Assembly: GCA_003988855.1 (NCBI GenBank)
Contig: QYAI01000065.1
Coordinates: forward strand, 62,001 to 126,000
Reading direction: 5' to 3'
Length of the DNA stretch: 64,000 nt
Source: Arachnopeziza araneosa
Lineage: Eukaryota > Ascomycota > Leotiomycetes > Helotiales > Arachnopezizaceae
Made by a program: the position numbers and the translations under genes. Positions 11,189 to 22,393 of this stretch are shown piece by piece (positions within the stretch are counted from its first letter, which is position 1; each line of letters begins with the position of its first letter). The notes under the pieces are model-generated. The model ran no database searches. It was not told the DNA's origin and saw only the letters and a program-made list of their open reading frames with translations.

Positions 11189-13787
11189 ATGACGGTGAAA
11201 CAGAGCAACTTGAAGCTGCCTAAGAGGCTGCTTGAACAGATTGGTGGTGAAGGTTAGTGGCAGTTGCAAACCTGTGACTGAATGCCAGTAACATATTACA
11301 GATGCTCTTCACAATGATCGAAAAGCTCGCCTTCAGCCTCGGACAAGAAAAGAGCTTCGAAAGGCTGAAAGAAACCAGAAAAAGAGCTTGAGAGCTGGGC
11401 CCCCTCCGAAAAAACGAACTAAGTTTCACCATACGACTTTACAGGAAGTACCTTTAAGAGAACCTACCTCCAGCCATACAGAGCTGTCACAGACCGTGAA
11501 GGAAACCCCACCGCCAAAGTCGATCTTGAAACGCACAAGAAGAAACGATTCTAAGCCTAGCAAAGGTGAATCAAACCGCTCAGTATCTCCTCTCAAGCCG
11601 GCATCTAAAGCCATAAGGCACAAGTTGGCTGAGGATGATGAAGAAATTGCTGCTTTGGAGAAGAAATTGGGATTGAAGAGCTCAAAGAAATTGCCCCAAG
11701 CATTTAAGGATGATGGCCTAGATGATCTGCTAGAGGGCTTGTATGATGAAGAAGAATCGGAACTTGCACAACAGAAGAAGAGCAAAGCGGATGAAGACGA
11801 ATGGCTTATTCAAAAGAGAAAATTAGCAACTCAGCCCACTCTCAAGAAGCCAGCAGCTTCAGAGATAGAGCCTAGAGACGATAATCAAGTTAACGATGCC
11901 GATTTAAATACGTTTTGGATGAATGGATCTTTGAGTGGCCAAGATGTTTTGGAGGATATTTCGATGAATGAAAATGATTCAGAAGCAGATGGGCCCGATA
12001 CACATGGTGAATTTGGGGGCTTCTCATCGGATGAGGATGAGGTTTTGAAGAGCCCAAGTACTGATGATCTTCTACCACAACCTCGCGAGAATCCTTACGT
12101 GGCCCCCCCTACTGGTAATGGCAATTCAGCACGAAAGTATATTCCACCTTCACTACGGAAATTGGCATCATCTGACTCGGATGAGTTGATACGGCTGCGG
12201 AGAAGAACCCAAGGCCTTGTCAACAGACTCACCGAATCAAACTTGATATCCATTCTTGAAGATGTCGAGATATTGTACCGTGATAATCCCAGGCAGCATG
12301 TCACTACCAGCTTAGTGGATATCCTATTAACATCTGTTTGCGAGCCGACAAGCTTACCTGACACTCTTATCATCCTTCCCGCCGGGTTTATTGCTGCTAC
12401 CTACAAAGTCATCGGAGTTGATTTTGGGGCCCAAATAGTCCAGAAAACAGTTGGATCTTTCGATCTGCATTATGCCGGCTCCTCAGCTCTCGCCCAACGT
12501 GGTCCAGAAGGTGCCAGTGTTGACAATAGTAAAGAGACATCAAATCTTATTATGCTACTTGCCGAACTGTATAACTTCCAAGTAGTTGGAAGCAATCTTA
12601 TCTTTGACTACATTCGATTATTTCTAGGCGAGCTATCTGAGCTGAATGCGGAGCTACTACTGAAGATAATTCGAACTTCAGGCCCTCAATTACGGCAAGA
12701 CGATCCCTCCTCGCTTAAAGATATTGTTACCTTGCTTCGACCTGCAATCGCTAAAGTCGGAGAGGAAAATTTATCTGTGCGAACTAAGTTCATGATTGAG
12801 ATAATCCACGACCTCAAAAATAACAAAATGAAGACTGGCGAAGCAGCTTCAGCCGTAAGATCCCAGCATACTACTCAAATGAAGAAGATTATTGGTGCCC
12901 TCAATAATCGAACGATCAAAGCTAGTGAACCATTGCGGATAGGGCTTCAAGATATTCGGAACTGCGATAAGAAGGGTAAGTGGTGGCTTATCGGTGCAAG
13001 TTGGGCTGGCAATACCAAGGAAGAGGAGGAAACTCCAGTAACAAACATGACAAAAGGCACAACAATTCAAGGTGATGCCACGTCGGATCTTGTTCAGCTT
13101 GCAAAAGAGCAACGTATGAATACCGACGTTCGTCGATCAATATTTGTCACAATCTTGTCTGCCACCGACTATCAGGATGCTTATTTGCGGTTAATAAAAC
13201 TCAAGCTCAAAAAAGTTCAGGAATACGAAATCCCTAAAGTTCTTATCCATTGCGCTGGAGGTGAGCAGAATTATAATCCTTACTATACACTCATTGCAAA
13301 GAAGATATGTGGGGATAGGAAACTCAAGGTGGCATTTCAATTCTGCCTGTGGGATCTCTTCAAACAAATGGGCGAAAATGAGGATGATGACCTTCGGGAA
13401 GACGATGAAGAAGTCATGGATACGAGACACCTCGTGAATCTGGCCAAAATGTTTGGTACTCTTATCTCGGATGGGTCCCTGAGCCTCTCAGTGTTCAAGA
13501 ATCTGAATATGAGATATGTACAGCCAAAGACCAAAACGTTCTTAGAGGTTCTCTTCATCACCGTCTTGCTCGAATCCCAAAGATCCGCAAAGATGAAACC
13601 TGACAATCAGGCCATTGTGAGGATTTTCTCGAAAGCGAGAGATATACCGCGGCTAGTTGAGGGATTGCAATACTTTCTGAGGAAGGTTGTTGGTAAAACG
13701 GATCTAGCAAGTGGCAGTGAAGAAAAGGATACAGTAAATTGGACTTGTAAAGTAGCGAGAGATACCCTTCAGGAATTAGCCATGTAG
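11189..13787 (+). CDS. SGD1: Sgd1/NOM1 nucleolar MIF4G-MA3 protein
   Basis: Exons are 11189-11252 (MTVKQSNLKLPKRLLEQIGGE) and 11302-13787, giving 849 aa; the intron is 49 nt. The N-terminus is basic (KELRKAERNQKK, PPPKKRTKF), followed by a charged region with EIAALEKKLG and DGLDDLLEGLYDEEE. A MIF4G domain starts near residue 317 (LIRLRRRTQGLVNRL, NPRQHVTTSL), preceded by the linker KYIPPSLRK. An MA3 domain covers about 620-745 (RRSIFVTILSATDYQDAYLRL). This order is that of yeast Sgd1 and animal NOM1, which bring DEAD-box helicases to 40S pre-ribosome assembly in the nucleolus. The gene shares a short bidirectional promoter with SRP14. Confidence 0.92.
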
Positions 13788-14017
13788 ATAATAGCGCGAA
13801 GCGTCTTAGCAAAGCCTAAATTTTAGAAAACAAGATCGAGACCGTAAATCTTGAAGTTGATATAAGCAGTCCCCTGTGATTTCTGCCCTTCGTCATCAAG
13901 ATGAGGCGGTTAGGGGCGGGCTGTCCGAGCTTTTGCGGCGACTTCTCCTGCTTTCCCCGGCAGCCATCAAGACTTCGAGCAACAATTTTGAGAAGCAGAG
14001 CAACTCACAACTTAACA

Positions 14018-15767
14018 ATGCTTCGAAGCTTATTAGTACCTCGAGCGGCCACCAGGTCGGCTTTTAAGCATCAATCATCGTACGAAACCCCTCAATTGTC
14101 CTCTTCCAGCCATAACCGCAAGCTGACTTCAATTTTTCCAGTCTGCCAACACTTGTCGCCCCTTCATCCATTGCAAGATGGTCACGACGAGGCTATGCCA
14201 CTGAATCTGGTGGGTTTAACGAAATATGAAGAGGCTCAAATGGAGATTAACATTGCGTAGAGGAGCAAGATCTCGTCATTATTGGTGGTGGTGTCGCCGG
14301 CTATGTTGCCGCTATTAAAGCTGGACAAGAAGGCTTGAAAGTAGGGTTCACTGAGAGATAAAAGCCTTGCAGACACATGATTGACTATATGCTAGGTTAC
14401 CTGCATCGAGAAGCGTGGCACATTGGGCGGAACATGTTTGAACGTCGGCTGCATTCCTTCGAAGGCCCTTCTCAACAATTCCCACCTCTATCACCAGATC
14501 CTCCACGACACTAAGAATCGCGGTATCGAAGTCGGGGATGTCAAACTCAATTTGGCACAACTGATGAAATCAAAAGATACTGCCGTGTCTGGATTGACCA
14601 AAGGGGTTGAATTCTTATTCAAGAAGAACAATGTTACATATGTCAAGGGTACAGCTTCGTTTGCCGGTGAACATGAGATCAAGGTCAACTTGATGGAAGG
14701 TGGCGAGCAAACTATCGTTGGAAAGAATATCATCATCGCTACTGGAAGCGAAGCCACTCCTTTCCCAGGCCTTGAAATTGATGAGAAGCGCATAATCACA
14801 AGCACGGGAGCTATTGCCTTGGACAAAGTTCCTGAATCGATGGTCGTCATTGGTGGAGGTATCATCGGGCTTGAGATGGGTTCCGTGTGGTCCAGACTTG
14901 GTACCAAGGTGACTGTTGTTGAGTTCTTGGGCCAGATCGGTGGCCCTGGAATGGACAGTGAGATATCAAAATCAGCGCAGAAGATTTTGAAGAAGCAGGG
15001 TATTGACTTCAAGCTCAACACAAAAGTCTTAGGAGGCGATGCTAGCGGCGAGAAGATTAAGCTCGAGGTTGAAGCCGCAAAGGGTGGTAAGAAAGAGACT
15101 GTAAGTTTGATCACACGCATCGTTGGACGAGTGTGCTAATTGTATGCAGCTGGATGCTGACGTCGTTCTTGTTGCTATTGGTCGACGACCATACACCGCA
15201 GGTCTTGGTTTAGAAAATATTGGCCTTGAAACGGATGAAAAGGGGAGACTTGTTATCGACTCGGAATATCGATCAAAGATCCCTCACATTCGAGTAATTG
15301 GTGATGTCACTTTCGGGCCCATGCTTGCTCACAAAGCCGAAGAAGAAGCGGTGGCAGTAGTAGAGTACATCAAGAAGGGATACGGGCATGTCAACTATGG
15401 CGCTATTCCATCCGTCATGTACACCCATCCTGAGGTTGCGTGGGTAGGTCAGAACGAGCAAGAAGTCAAAGCTTCCGGCGTGAAATACAAGATTGGCACA
15501 TTCCCATTCTCTGCCAATTCTAGAGCGAAAACCAACCTTGATACAGATGGTATGGTAAAAATGATTGCGGATGCTGAGACAGACAGAATCCTCGGCATTC
15601 ACATCATTGGTCCAGGTGCAGGAGAAATGATTGCAGAGGGAACTCTGGCAATTGAATACGGTGCATCAAGCGAGGATATTGGACGGACAAGTCATGCACA
15701 TCCTACATTGGCTGAGGCATTCAAGGAGGCGGCGATGGCGACGTATGGCAAGGCTATTCATTTCTAA
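14018..15767 (+). CDS. LPD1: Dihydrolipoamide dehydrogenase, mitochondrial (E3)
   Basis: Exons are 14018-14079, 14142-14209, 14261-14340, 14396-15100 and 15150-15767, giving 1533 nt and 510 aa. Residues 1 to ~40 form an Arg/Ser-rich mitochondrial presequence (MLRSLLVPRAATRSAF ... RRGYATES). The FAD-binding motif IIGGGVAGYVAAIKA follows. The redox-active disulfide is GGTCLNVGC, with Cys84 and Cys89. The NAD-binding glycine motif is VIGGGIIGLEMG, and the interface catalytic pair His489/Glu494 lies in HPTLAEAF. The enzyme reoxidises dihydrolipoamide in the pyruvate, 2-oxoglutarate and branched-chain dehydrogenase complexes and in glycine cleavage. The five-exon model removes every in-frame stop and restores the GYATE cleavage region. 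Confidence 0.95.
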
Positions 15768-16321
15768 ACTGAAAATACGATTATGATGTATCAGAGTGTA
15801 AGATAGTTACATAGAATTGAGCGTGAAATGGATGAAGATTGCCACTTTGAAGATTTGTGTTAGGCTCATCATATTATATGCTTCTGGTTAAGTCTAGCAA
15901 GTCTGGAGATGGGAGGAGATAGAAAGCTAGCGTATTGTAGTTTGCTGTTCATTCGGGATATCTTAATAGCCCCCTTTCTCGACGAATAGTTGTCTACAAT
16001 CCCATACTTGAACTTCTTCAGTGAGATTAAATTTAAATACAAAGAAGGAATATAATCATAGATTTCCCGCCTCCCAAAATCCACCAGAAAGCACTTTAAT
16101 AACAAGTATTATGACCATAAGAACAACATGAACAGCTGAGTTTCATTCATAACTTTTGGAAGCGGATTGGCAGACTAAAAATGATATCTAGTAACCAAGT
16201 AATAAGCGAGCCTTTAGATTTTGGGGTAACGTGTAGTCGTTCAATCCATAACCACTAATTCCCAAGTTTCTATTATTTCATCGTAAGTGAACGGGAGATG
16301 AGGGATTTGAGAGAGCTTATC
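15768..16321. other. Convergent intergenic spacer
   Basis: 554 bp of AT-rich DNA between LPD1 (+) and the Gly-rich gene (-). I see only 3' UTR-like sequence and no ORF worth keeping. Confidence 0.5.
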
Positions 16322-17030
16322 TCACCGGATAGCATTAGACTCGAGTGGACAGCACTGGCAGTCGCAAGAGCCTGCGAGAATTTGTCCAAATGCTATAAGC
16401 TGTTCGGCATTGTAACATTGGCACTGTACGACTGTCAGCAATAACGTTGCTGTTAAAGAATATTCAAGTCACCCAGGGCTGTGACATGGAGTATCTTACC
16501 ATATGTTCTCCAGTTACAGGATGTAACTGACACATAGAACAACCTCCAAGTACACCAAGACCGCCTCCAAAGGCACCCAACCCTCCAAGTGTTCCTAACC
16601 CACTAAGCGCCCCAAGTCCATTTCCAATTCCTCCTACTCCTCCAAGATTTCCAAGTCCTCCTACTCCTCCCAAATTTCCAAGTCCACCGAGATTTCCAAC
16701 GCTGCCAATAGCCCCAAGTCCATTGAGACCACCCAAACCTCCCAAGTTCAGCCCGTTAAGAGTTCCCATTCCTCCTCCTAAATTTCCAAGAGTACCCATT
16801 CCTCCGAGTGTGCCAACCCCTCCAAATGAACCAAGGCCTCCTCCAATCCCAAATGCACCCGTTTGACCGAAGCTCCCAAGGTTACCTACTGTTCCTAGTC
16901 GGTGGCGATTTCGACCGCCTCCCAGCCCATTACCGAGGCCACCGACAGCCCCGAGAGTATTTACATTGCCAAATGCTAAAGGTCCAGCGAGGCGGCCTCC
17001 AACGCCGAATCCACGAAGCCGATTGTTCAT
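16322..17030 (-). CDS. Gly/Leu-repeat protein with Cys-rich tail, unknown
   Basis: Proposed exons are 17030-16500 and 16423-16322, giving 210 aa. The first ~160 residues are degenerate repeats of a GLGNLGG/VGGLG type with almost no charge after the start (MNNRLRGFGVGGRL). The end turns Cys-rich: CSMCQLHPVTGEHM, then across the intron (gtaaga..gtacag, 76 nt) CQCYNAEQLIAFGQ and CDCQCCPLES. The intron is inferred because it removes a non-Cys read-through and joins two Cys-rich blocks in frame. No signal peptide is visible. The repeats could form a structural or matrix protein, and the tail could bind metal; both are guesses. Third-position variation across the repeats suggests the frame is under protein selection. 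Confidence 0.5.
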
Positions 17031-17151
17031 ATTTAAGGAGAGAAAGAGAAACGAGATTCCTGGGGTGAGAAAGTGTAGTAATTCAGAATAAATAATAGCG
17101 TAGACGTATTTGATAGATGCTGCTGGGATGCCACTAGGTACAAAGAGAGAA

Positions 17152-17766
17152 ATAGGACATACTTATACAGCCAAACTCCTGCTACATATCCGGAGACAAG
17201 GCGAACCAGAAGTAAGAGGGTGACCGAAGCTGATGTGATTTCCAACCCCGAAAATAAAGAAGAACCAATCGATAAAAATGGTGTGTTGTACCGAGAAGAT
17301 TGAGAATCCGCCGGGCAAACATTGACCAAGTAACGTTCCCAACAAGTGACTGTAATAATTAGCAGAAGTTGGCAAAACAATTGCCGAATCAGAGTAGCGC
17401 CAATGGTACGCGCGATATTCTGTACGGCATTGTAGTGTGGATGACAGCAAACAACATCAGGTCTCACAAAACGAGCCCCCAAGACAAAATATCAGTGCCT
17501 TGACTCACGAATCTCGGTGAATAAAAGAAAGCAGAGTTGGACAGCGTATAGTCGGTGAGGATATAACATTCAACAAGATTCGAGGGAACCAGTCCCAAAA
17601 ACCCACAATCATCAGCAGTTGTCACCGCTGGTACACATTGCAACAAGCGCGAGAAGATCTTCCCAAAAAAAAGGTCATTTGGCAGTTTGATGATAAAAAA
17701 GAACAAAGGCACCCAAAATAACAGCATGAATCGGAAAAGTTTTGTTATTTGGCTGTGAGATATCAT
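17152..17766 (-). CDS. Possible membrane protein (doubtful model)
   Basis: Two open stretches can be joined: 17766-17509 (MISHSQITKLFRFML ... FFYSPRF) and, across a gtgagt..gtacag intron, 17419 to about 17152 (NIARTIGATLIRQLF ... VSGYVAGVWLY). Three hydrophobic segments are visible: FMLLFWVPLFFFIIKL, LFCQLLLIITVTCW and TLLLLVRLVSGYVAGVW. The end is not resolved: a gtatgt donor follows VWLY and could splice into sequence overlapping the Gly-rich gene in another frame. No family is recognised, and internal introns may be missed. The gene may also be an artefact of AT-rich hydrophobic-coding DNA. Confidence 0.3.
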
Positions 17767-17983
17767 TGTTTCGTGATCATTGGCAAGCCCTCGCTTACCA
17801 GTGTTGATGGTCTCGAAATGAAACGATTCAATAGACCTAGCATGCTGGCTCCTTCAAAGTTGACTTAATTTAAATTACACTTCCGGCTTTAAAATCAACC
17901 CAACTAATGAAAGAGCGTATGATCATTATGCTAGATCTCTCCGGCTGTGGCGGCGTCTGTGTAAGCTGACGCGGAGCGAACCG

Positions 17984-18199
17984 GGCGGTCAAAATTTGTC
18001 TTCGCCAAAGCGTCAGGAAATCGTAAAGTCGAAGCTTAAATTCTACAATATTTACTTTACTAAAGTCGATAAAACTTTCCGACAGTAAAATATATGTATC
18101 TAAGAGCTCTGCATTTTAAGTTCTAAGTGCTTGTCTAAGACGAGGATTGACATTTTGCCGTTTTGATTTTTTTGTTCGGCGAAGACGAATTCTACCCGC
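17984..18199. mobile_element. MITE-like element, copy 1
   Basis: About 216 bp bounded by imperfect terminal inverted repeats. The left end reads GGCGGTCAAAATTTGTCTTC, and the right end, reverse-complemented, begins GCGGGTAGAATTCGTCTTCG. There is no coding capacity. The interior (aaagtcgaagct, actaaagtcgataaa, tctaagagctc) matches a second copy 140 bp downstream in the same orientation. No clear target-site duplication is visible. The size and ends fit a non-autonomous DNA transposon; the superfamily is unknown. Confidence 0.65.
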
Positions 18200-18335
18200 T
18201 TCGGAAGGTGAGGGAAACATATTCTCGCACCTAAACCCACGGACTTCTTGGTAACAAAATACATACCAAGGTCAGGACAGAACCTTATAATATTATGAAA
18301 TTTATCGCACATGAAAACTTCCTATGAGCCTTCGA

Positions 18336-18553
18336 GGCGGTTTAAATTCGTCTTCGCCGAAGCGTCGGGAAATCCTAAAGTCGAAGCTCAAATACCACAA
18401 TCATTACTCTACTAAAGTCGATAAAAATTCTAAACAATAAAAGATGAGTATCTAAGAGCTCGACATTTAAAATCTTAATTGCTTGTTCAAGACGAGTATT
18501 GACACTTTGCGGTTTTGATTTTTTCGTTCGTCAAAAGACGAATTTCACCCGCC
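18336..18553. mobile_element. MITE-like element, copy 2
   Basis: About 217 bp, a direct copy of the element at 17984. The left end is GGCGGTTTAAATTCGTCTTC and the right end, reverse-complemented, begins GGCGGGTGAAATTCGTCTT. Including CGA outside each end, the inverted repeat extends to CGAGGCGG. The copies differ mainly by transitions, so decay by RIP is possible. The element lies about 330 bp upstream of the sphingolipid desaturase start. Confidence 0.65.
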
Positions 18554-18886
18554 TCGCTTCTTATTGATCATTTGACATAGGAAAAGGCACGTAGTATTAT
18601 TTGGGGATACCAAAGATGACTAAAAGAACCTTGCTCAAATATACGAGGGCTTGTAGCATGAGATAGTGTACAGAGCAGGAAGAAAGGCTCAAGTGATGTT
18701 AATAGGTGAAGTGAGGTGAAGTGAATAAAGTCAAGTGATTTTGGCAGTGAGCTGAAAAGGAGGTAACTTATTGAGAAAGCTTACTCATCCGGCAGGTCTA
18801 AGCGAGGATGAAGTGTGGGCTGAGACTGGATGTTCGTCCACCGCCAACAACGCTGGCCACTGTTGAACGGCTTCAATTAGCTTGCC

Positions 18887-20612
18887 ATGTCATCCTCGAA
18901 GTCTCCCGCCCGAGCGGAGACTGTATTCTCAAGAAAAGAAGTCGAGGGTCTTATCGCCGCTGGCAAAACCATATTGATTGTCGACCAGAAGGTTCTGAAA
19001 GTCGATCCATGGCTGAAATACCACCCTGGAGGACCCAAAGCTATAATGCATATGGTTGGCAGAGACGCAACAGACGAAGTGAACGCGTAATTTTCTCAAA
19101 ATGTTCTCATAATGGCTCAATGGCTGACAAAATTGCAGACTTCACTCCACAGAGGCCAGAGAGCAGATGAAACGATATCAAATTGGGCGCATTGAAGGAC
19201 GTTGGAAAAATTTCGTACCTCCTATTCAAGGTGGCATATATCATACATATTGTAAAACGGACGACGACGCTGAAGAACCGCTACTACATTCTAGCAGCTC
19301 CGAAACGAGCAGAGCGCCATCTCCAGTATTTGACGCTGGGGAGTCGAATAATCGTCGACGCGCGGCGTTGAGGAGTGATTCTCTTTTTTCATCGGCCTCG
19401 TCGATATCGTCTGTTGCCGACATCAATGATGGAATGTCTCATCTCGATGTCTTAACGAAAGAAAGGATAGACCTGGACCTTGCTAAATATCCATCTCTGG
19501 ATTTTGCTACTCAAGACGAGATCGTCTGGAAATACCGCTTGTTGCTTAACCGAATACGTGCTGAGGGCCTCTTTGATTGTAACTACAGCGCGTATGCTAT
19601 CGAGGGCTGCCGTTACACATTCTTATTCTCTATGATGTTACTATGTCTACATTGGGGTTGGTATGCTCTCAGTGGTTTATTTCTAGGTTGCCTGTGGCAC
19701 CAGCTAGTTTTCACCGTCCATGATGCTGGTCACATGGGTATCACGCACAGTTTTACTATTGACACATTAATCGGAATATTTATTGCAGATTTTGTAGGTG
19801 GATTGTCGCTAGGCTGGTGGAAAAGGAATCACAATGTTCATCACATTGTCACTAACTCTCCGGAACATGACCCGGATATCGAATATATGCCTTTCTTAGC
19901 TATCTCGCATAGATTTCTGGAATCTCTCACTTCTTCTTTCTACGAGCGACTTATGAGCTACGATGCAGTCGCGAGGGTCGTTTTACCATATCAGGCTTAT
20001 TACTATTACCCGATCCTTCTATTTGGGCGATTTAATCTGTATCTCTTGTCGTGGGAATATCTGATTCGCGGTCTGGGCCCTAGGAAAGGTCCAGCCTGGT
20101 GGCATAAATGGGTTGAAATTACAGGGCAGGTTTTCTTCTGGTATTGGTTCGGATATCTTATAATGTACAAGGCTATACCTACGGCTTCGAGCCGGTGGGC
20201 TTTCTTAATGGTTAGCCATATGGTAACTATGCCAGTACATGCTCAGATTACGCTCTCTCATTTCGCTATGAGCACAGCAGAACTCGGCCCACATGAATCA
20301 TTCCCGCAAAAGATGTTACGAACGACCCAGGATGTGGACTGTCCACAGTGGCTAGACTTTTTTCACGGTGGTTTACAATTTCAAGCAATACACCACCTTT
20401 TCCCGAGAATACCGAGGCATAATCTCCGTCGAACTCAAAAGCTTGTACAGCAATTTTGTTCTGAAGTAGGGATCCCTTACGCACTTTACGGGTTTGTGGA
20501 TAGCAACAAGCAAGTGATTGGACGGCTAGAGGAGGTCGGCAGGCAAGCTGCAATTCTAGCAAAATGTCAAAAGACAATAGCTGAGAAGGGGAACATACTA
20601 CACAAACATTGA
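18887..20612 (+). CDS. Delta-8 sphingolipid desaturase (cyt b5 fusion)
   Basis: Exons are 18887-19086 and 19139-20612 (52-nt intron), giving 557 aa. An N-terminal cytochrome b5 domain carries the haem motif HPGG at 46-49. A Ser-rich linker follows, then a membrane desaturase with the three histidine boxes HDAGH (260-264), HNVHH (297-301) and QAIHH (481-485). In the third box Gln replaces the first His, as is usual for front-end desaturases. Hydrophobic stretches sit around YTFLFSMMLLCLHWGWY and near GQVFFWYWFGYLIMY. The family introduces the 8(E) double bond in the long-chain base of fungal glucosylceramides at the ER. A delta-6-type fatty acyl desaturase is the alternative, but the long b5-desaturase linker and sequence favour the sphingolipid enzyme. 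Confidence 0.88.
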
Positions 20613-21859
20613 GACTTGAGAATTTACAGTGTATCCGCGCCTAAGCTGACAGCGTTGTCATTTCAAGCTTACTTTGTTCTCTACTGTAGCAGTGATTTCA
20701 GTACCAACTTGAGCTCAATTTTGTGAGCTGCGTGCTTCGTCCTTGGGAGATTCTAGGTGGCTGAACTTTATCAAGAGCTTACGCCGTCCTCCGCACCACT
20801 CATCGCCTCACATTGGGAGTCGAGACTGCGAAATAGATCTGCCTGTTGCAAGGATCTCCCCGATGCTCTGACCATTTTTGAACTCCAACTGCATCGGAGG
20901 GCGTTCCTTGGGATCCCCGTTGTTTGTTTCAAGCCACAATGCACAGTCTGCAGTCAATCTTCGGCTTTCCCGCACAATCGAAGATACTACAGAGCTCAAC
21001 ATGACATGCTGCGTTAAAGACTCTGTTTGATGAAGACGAGGCTTGCTCTTCTTATTATCTTCATATTTGAGGGTTACGACATATAGGTAAAGGGTTTGAG
21101 TTTTCAACGGCAAAATAAGATAACCGGCGATACCTGATGTGTGTAGGCGCTCAAGATACTTGGTACAGGTGAGAGGTTCAAGCCTGCTGGTCTGTGCCAC
21201 CAACAAAGACCTGAGAGAATTATCTTTGTAACAGATCTATGAATCTGGCTGGCTGGATGCCGTTGTTTTTCATGTCGTGAGTCAAAGCTCCAAATAGCAT
21301 ATCCGAGGAAGAATTTTAGTTGAGTAAAGATATCAGTTTAGATCTCTCTAGATTCTGGTACCTAGTTTAAAAAATCCAAATCGGATCCAGATAGTTGACA
21401 AGCTCACGGTCCGAAAACTGCTGATTTGCTTGTTTCCTTTTCCTTTTACAATTCCATGCACAAGCCAGCAAACGAAATTTGCGTTACACAGATAACATAA
21501 GTCACTTATCACATCATGAATTCAATGCTAGGTCTTTTGGCTTCCCTGATCCTCAGACTAAAAGGAGCCGTGTCCCGGCGGCGCTTGTCCCGAGAAATGG
21601 TGCTAAGGCTGTTGGGCTCGTTTTTTTGGAAAAAGCAACCAAGATCTCCATCACGGAAGTTACCTACTGACATATAAGATCTCGATGTCCCGCTGTATAG
21701 ATTATTTGGAACGAGCATCACTAACAAGTTGGATTCCATCTCCTCCTACAATCTTATAATACCATCTATTCTTGCTCAACTTCGCCTCGTGTTTGACCAC
21801 CTATCAGTGATTTGAGCACTAGAGCAACGCAATTGAACGGCCTCACTCCCAGTGCCACG
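20613..21859. other. Intergenic spacer
   Basis: 1.25 kb downstream of the desaturase. Short ORFs on both strands lack motifs. Nothing else is recognised. Confidence 0.4.
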
Positions 21860-22393
21860 ATGACTCGAGGTAAGCATGATGAAAAGTCTGCTGCTAGAAT
21901 TGCCAAGGCCAAACCAAACGTGAGTGCATTCTTGGAAGGGGCTAGGAATTCAAAACTAATCACAAGAGCAAGTCTCGCGAAGCCCATGCGGCCGCAAAGG
22001 CGGCAGAAAGAAATCGAGCGAATGCTGGCACATCCGGACAGAATGGAAACAATTCTCGAGACGCATATAATCAAGGAGCAGGAGGATGGACTTGTCAAGT
22101 TGCCAATCGCTCAGGAGGCCGCTGTTCGGCCAAAGAGCCGTGCGATTCTCATGCCGGAAGTTGGAGAAGAACAGCTTAAAATTGGGCAAGGTAGCGGCTT
22201 GAGGACGGGAGGCTTGGAACAGGTGCGGGGCGTACCGGAACTTGGTGTTTGGAACACTCAGTCGTTGCGCGCGGGCCGTTTGGGGAGTTTGAAGGCTGTT
22301 GTTTTCTTTTTGGGTCTAAAGACGCATGCCGGGAAGAAGCCGCGAAGAAGGAAGCTAAGACGAGGATCTTCCACGTTGGAGAACCTAGTCTGA
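21860..22393 (+). CDS. Small basic hypothetical ORF (uncertain)
   Basis: An open frame of 177 aa begins at ATG 21860 (MTRGKHDEKSAARIAKAKP). It is rich in Arg, Lys and Glu, with a likely helical stretch around RRQKEIERMLAHPDRMETILETHIIKEQEDG and a basic end (KKPRRRKLRRG). No family is recognised, and antisense ORFs of similar length overlap it. The amphipathic, charged composition is more protein-like than the flanking DNA, but there is no neighbour or motif support. It may be a real short gene or chance. Confidence 0.3.
   Translation: MTRGKHDEKSAARIAKAKPNVSAFLEGARNSKLITRASLAKPMRPQRRQKEIERMLAHPDRMETILETHIIKEQEDGLVKLPIAQEAAVRPKSRAILMPEVGEEQLKIGQGSGLRTGGLEQVRGVPELGVWNTQSLRAGRLGSLKAVVFFLGLKTHAGKKPRRRKLRRGSSTLENLV

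Noticed and set aside
14491..15120. 209-aa ORF on the minus strand
   Set aside because: Antisense shadow of dihydrolipoamide dehydrogenase exon 4, which carries all expected motifs.
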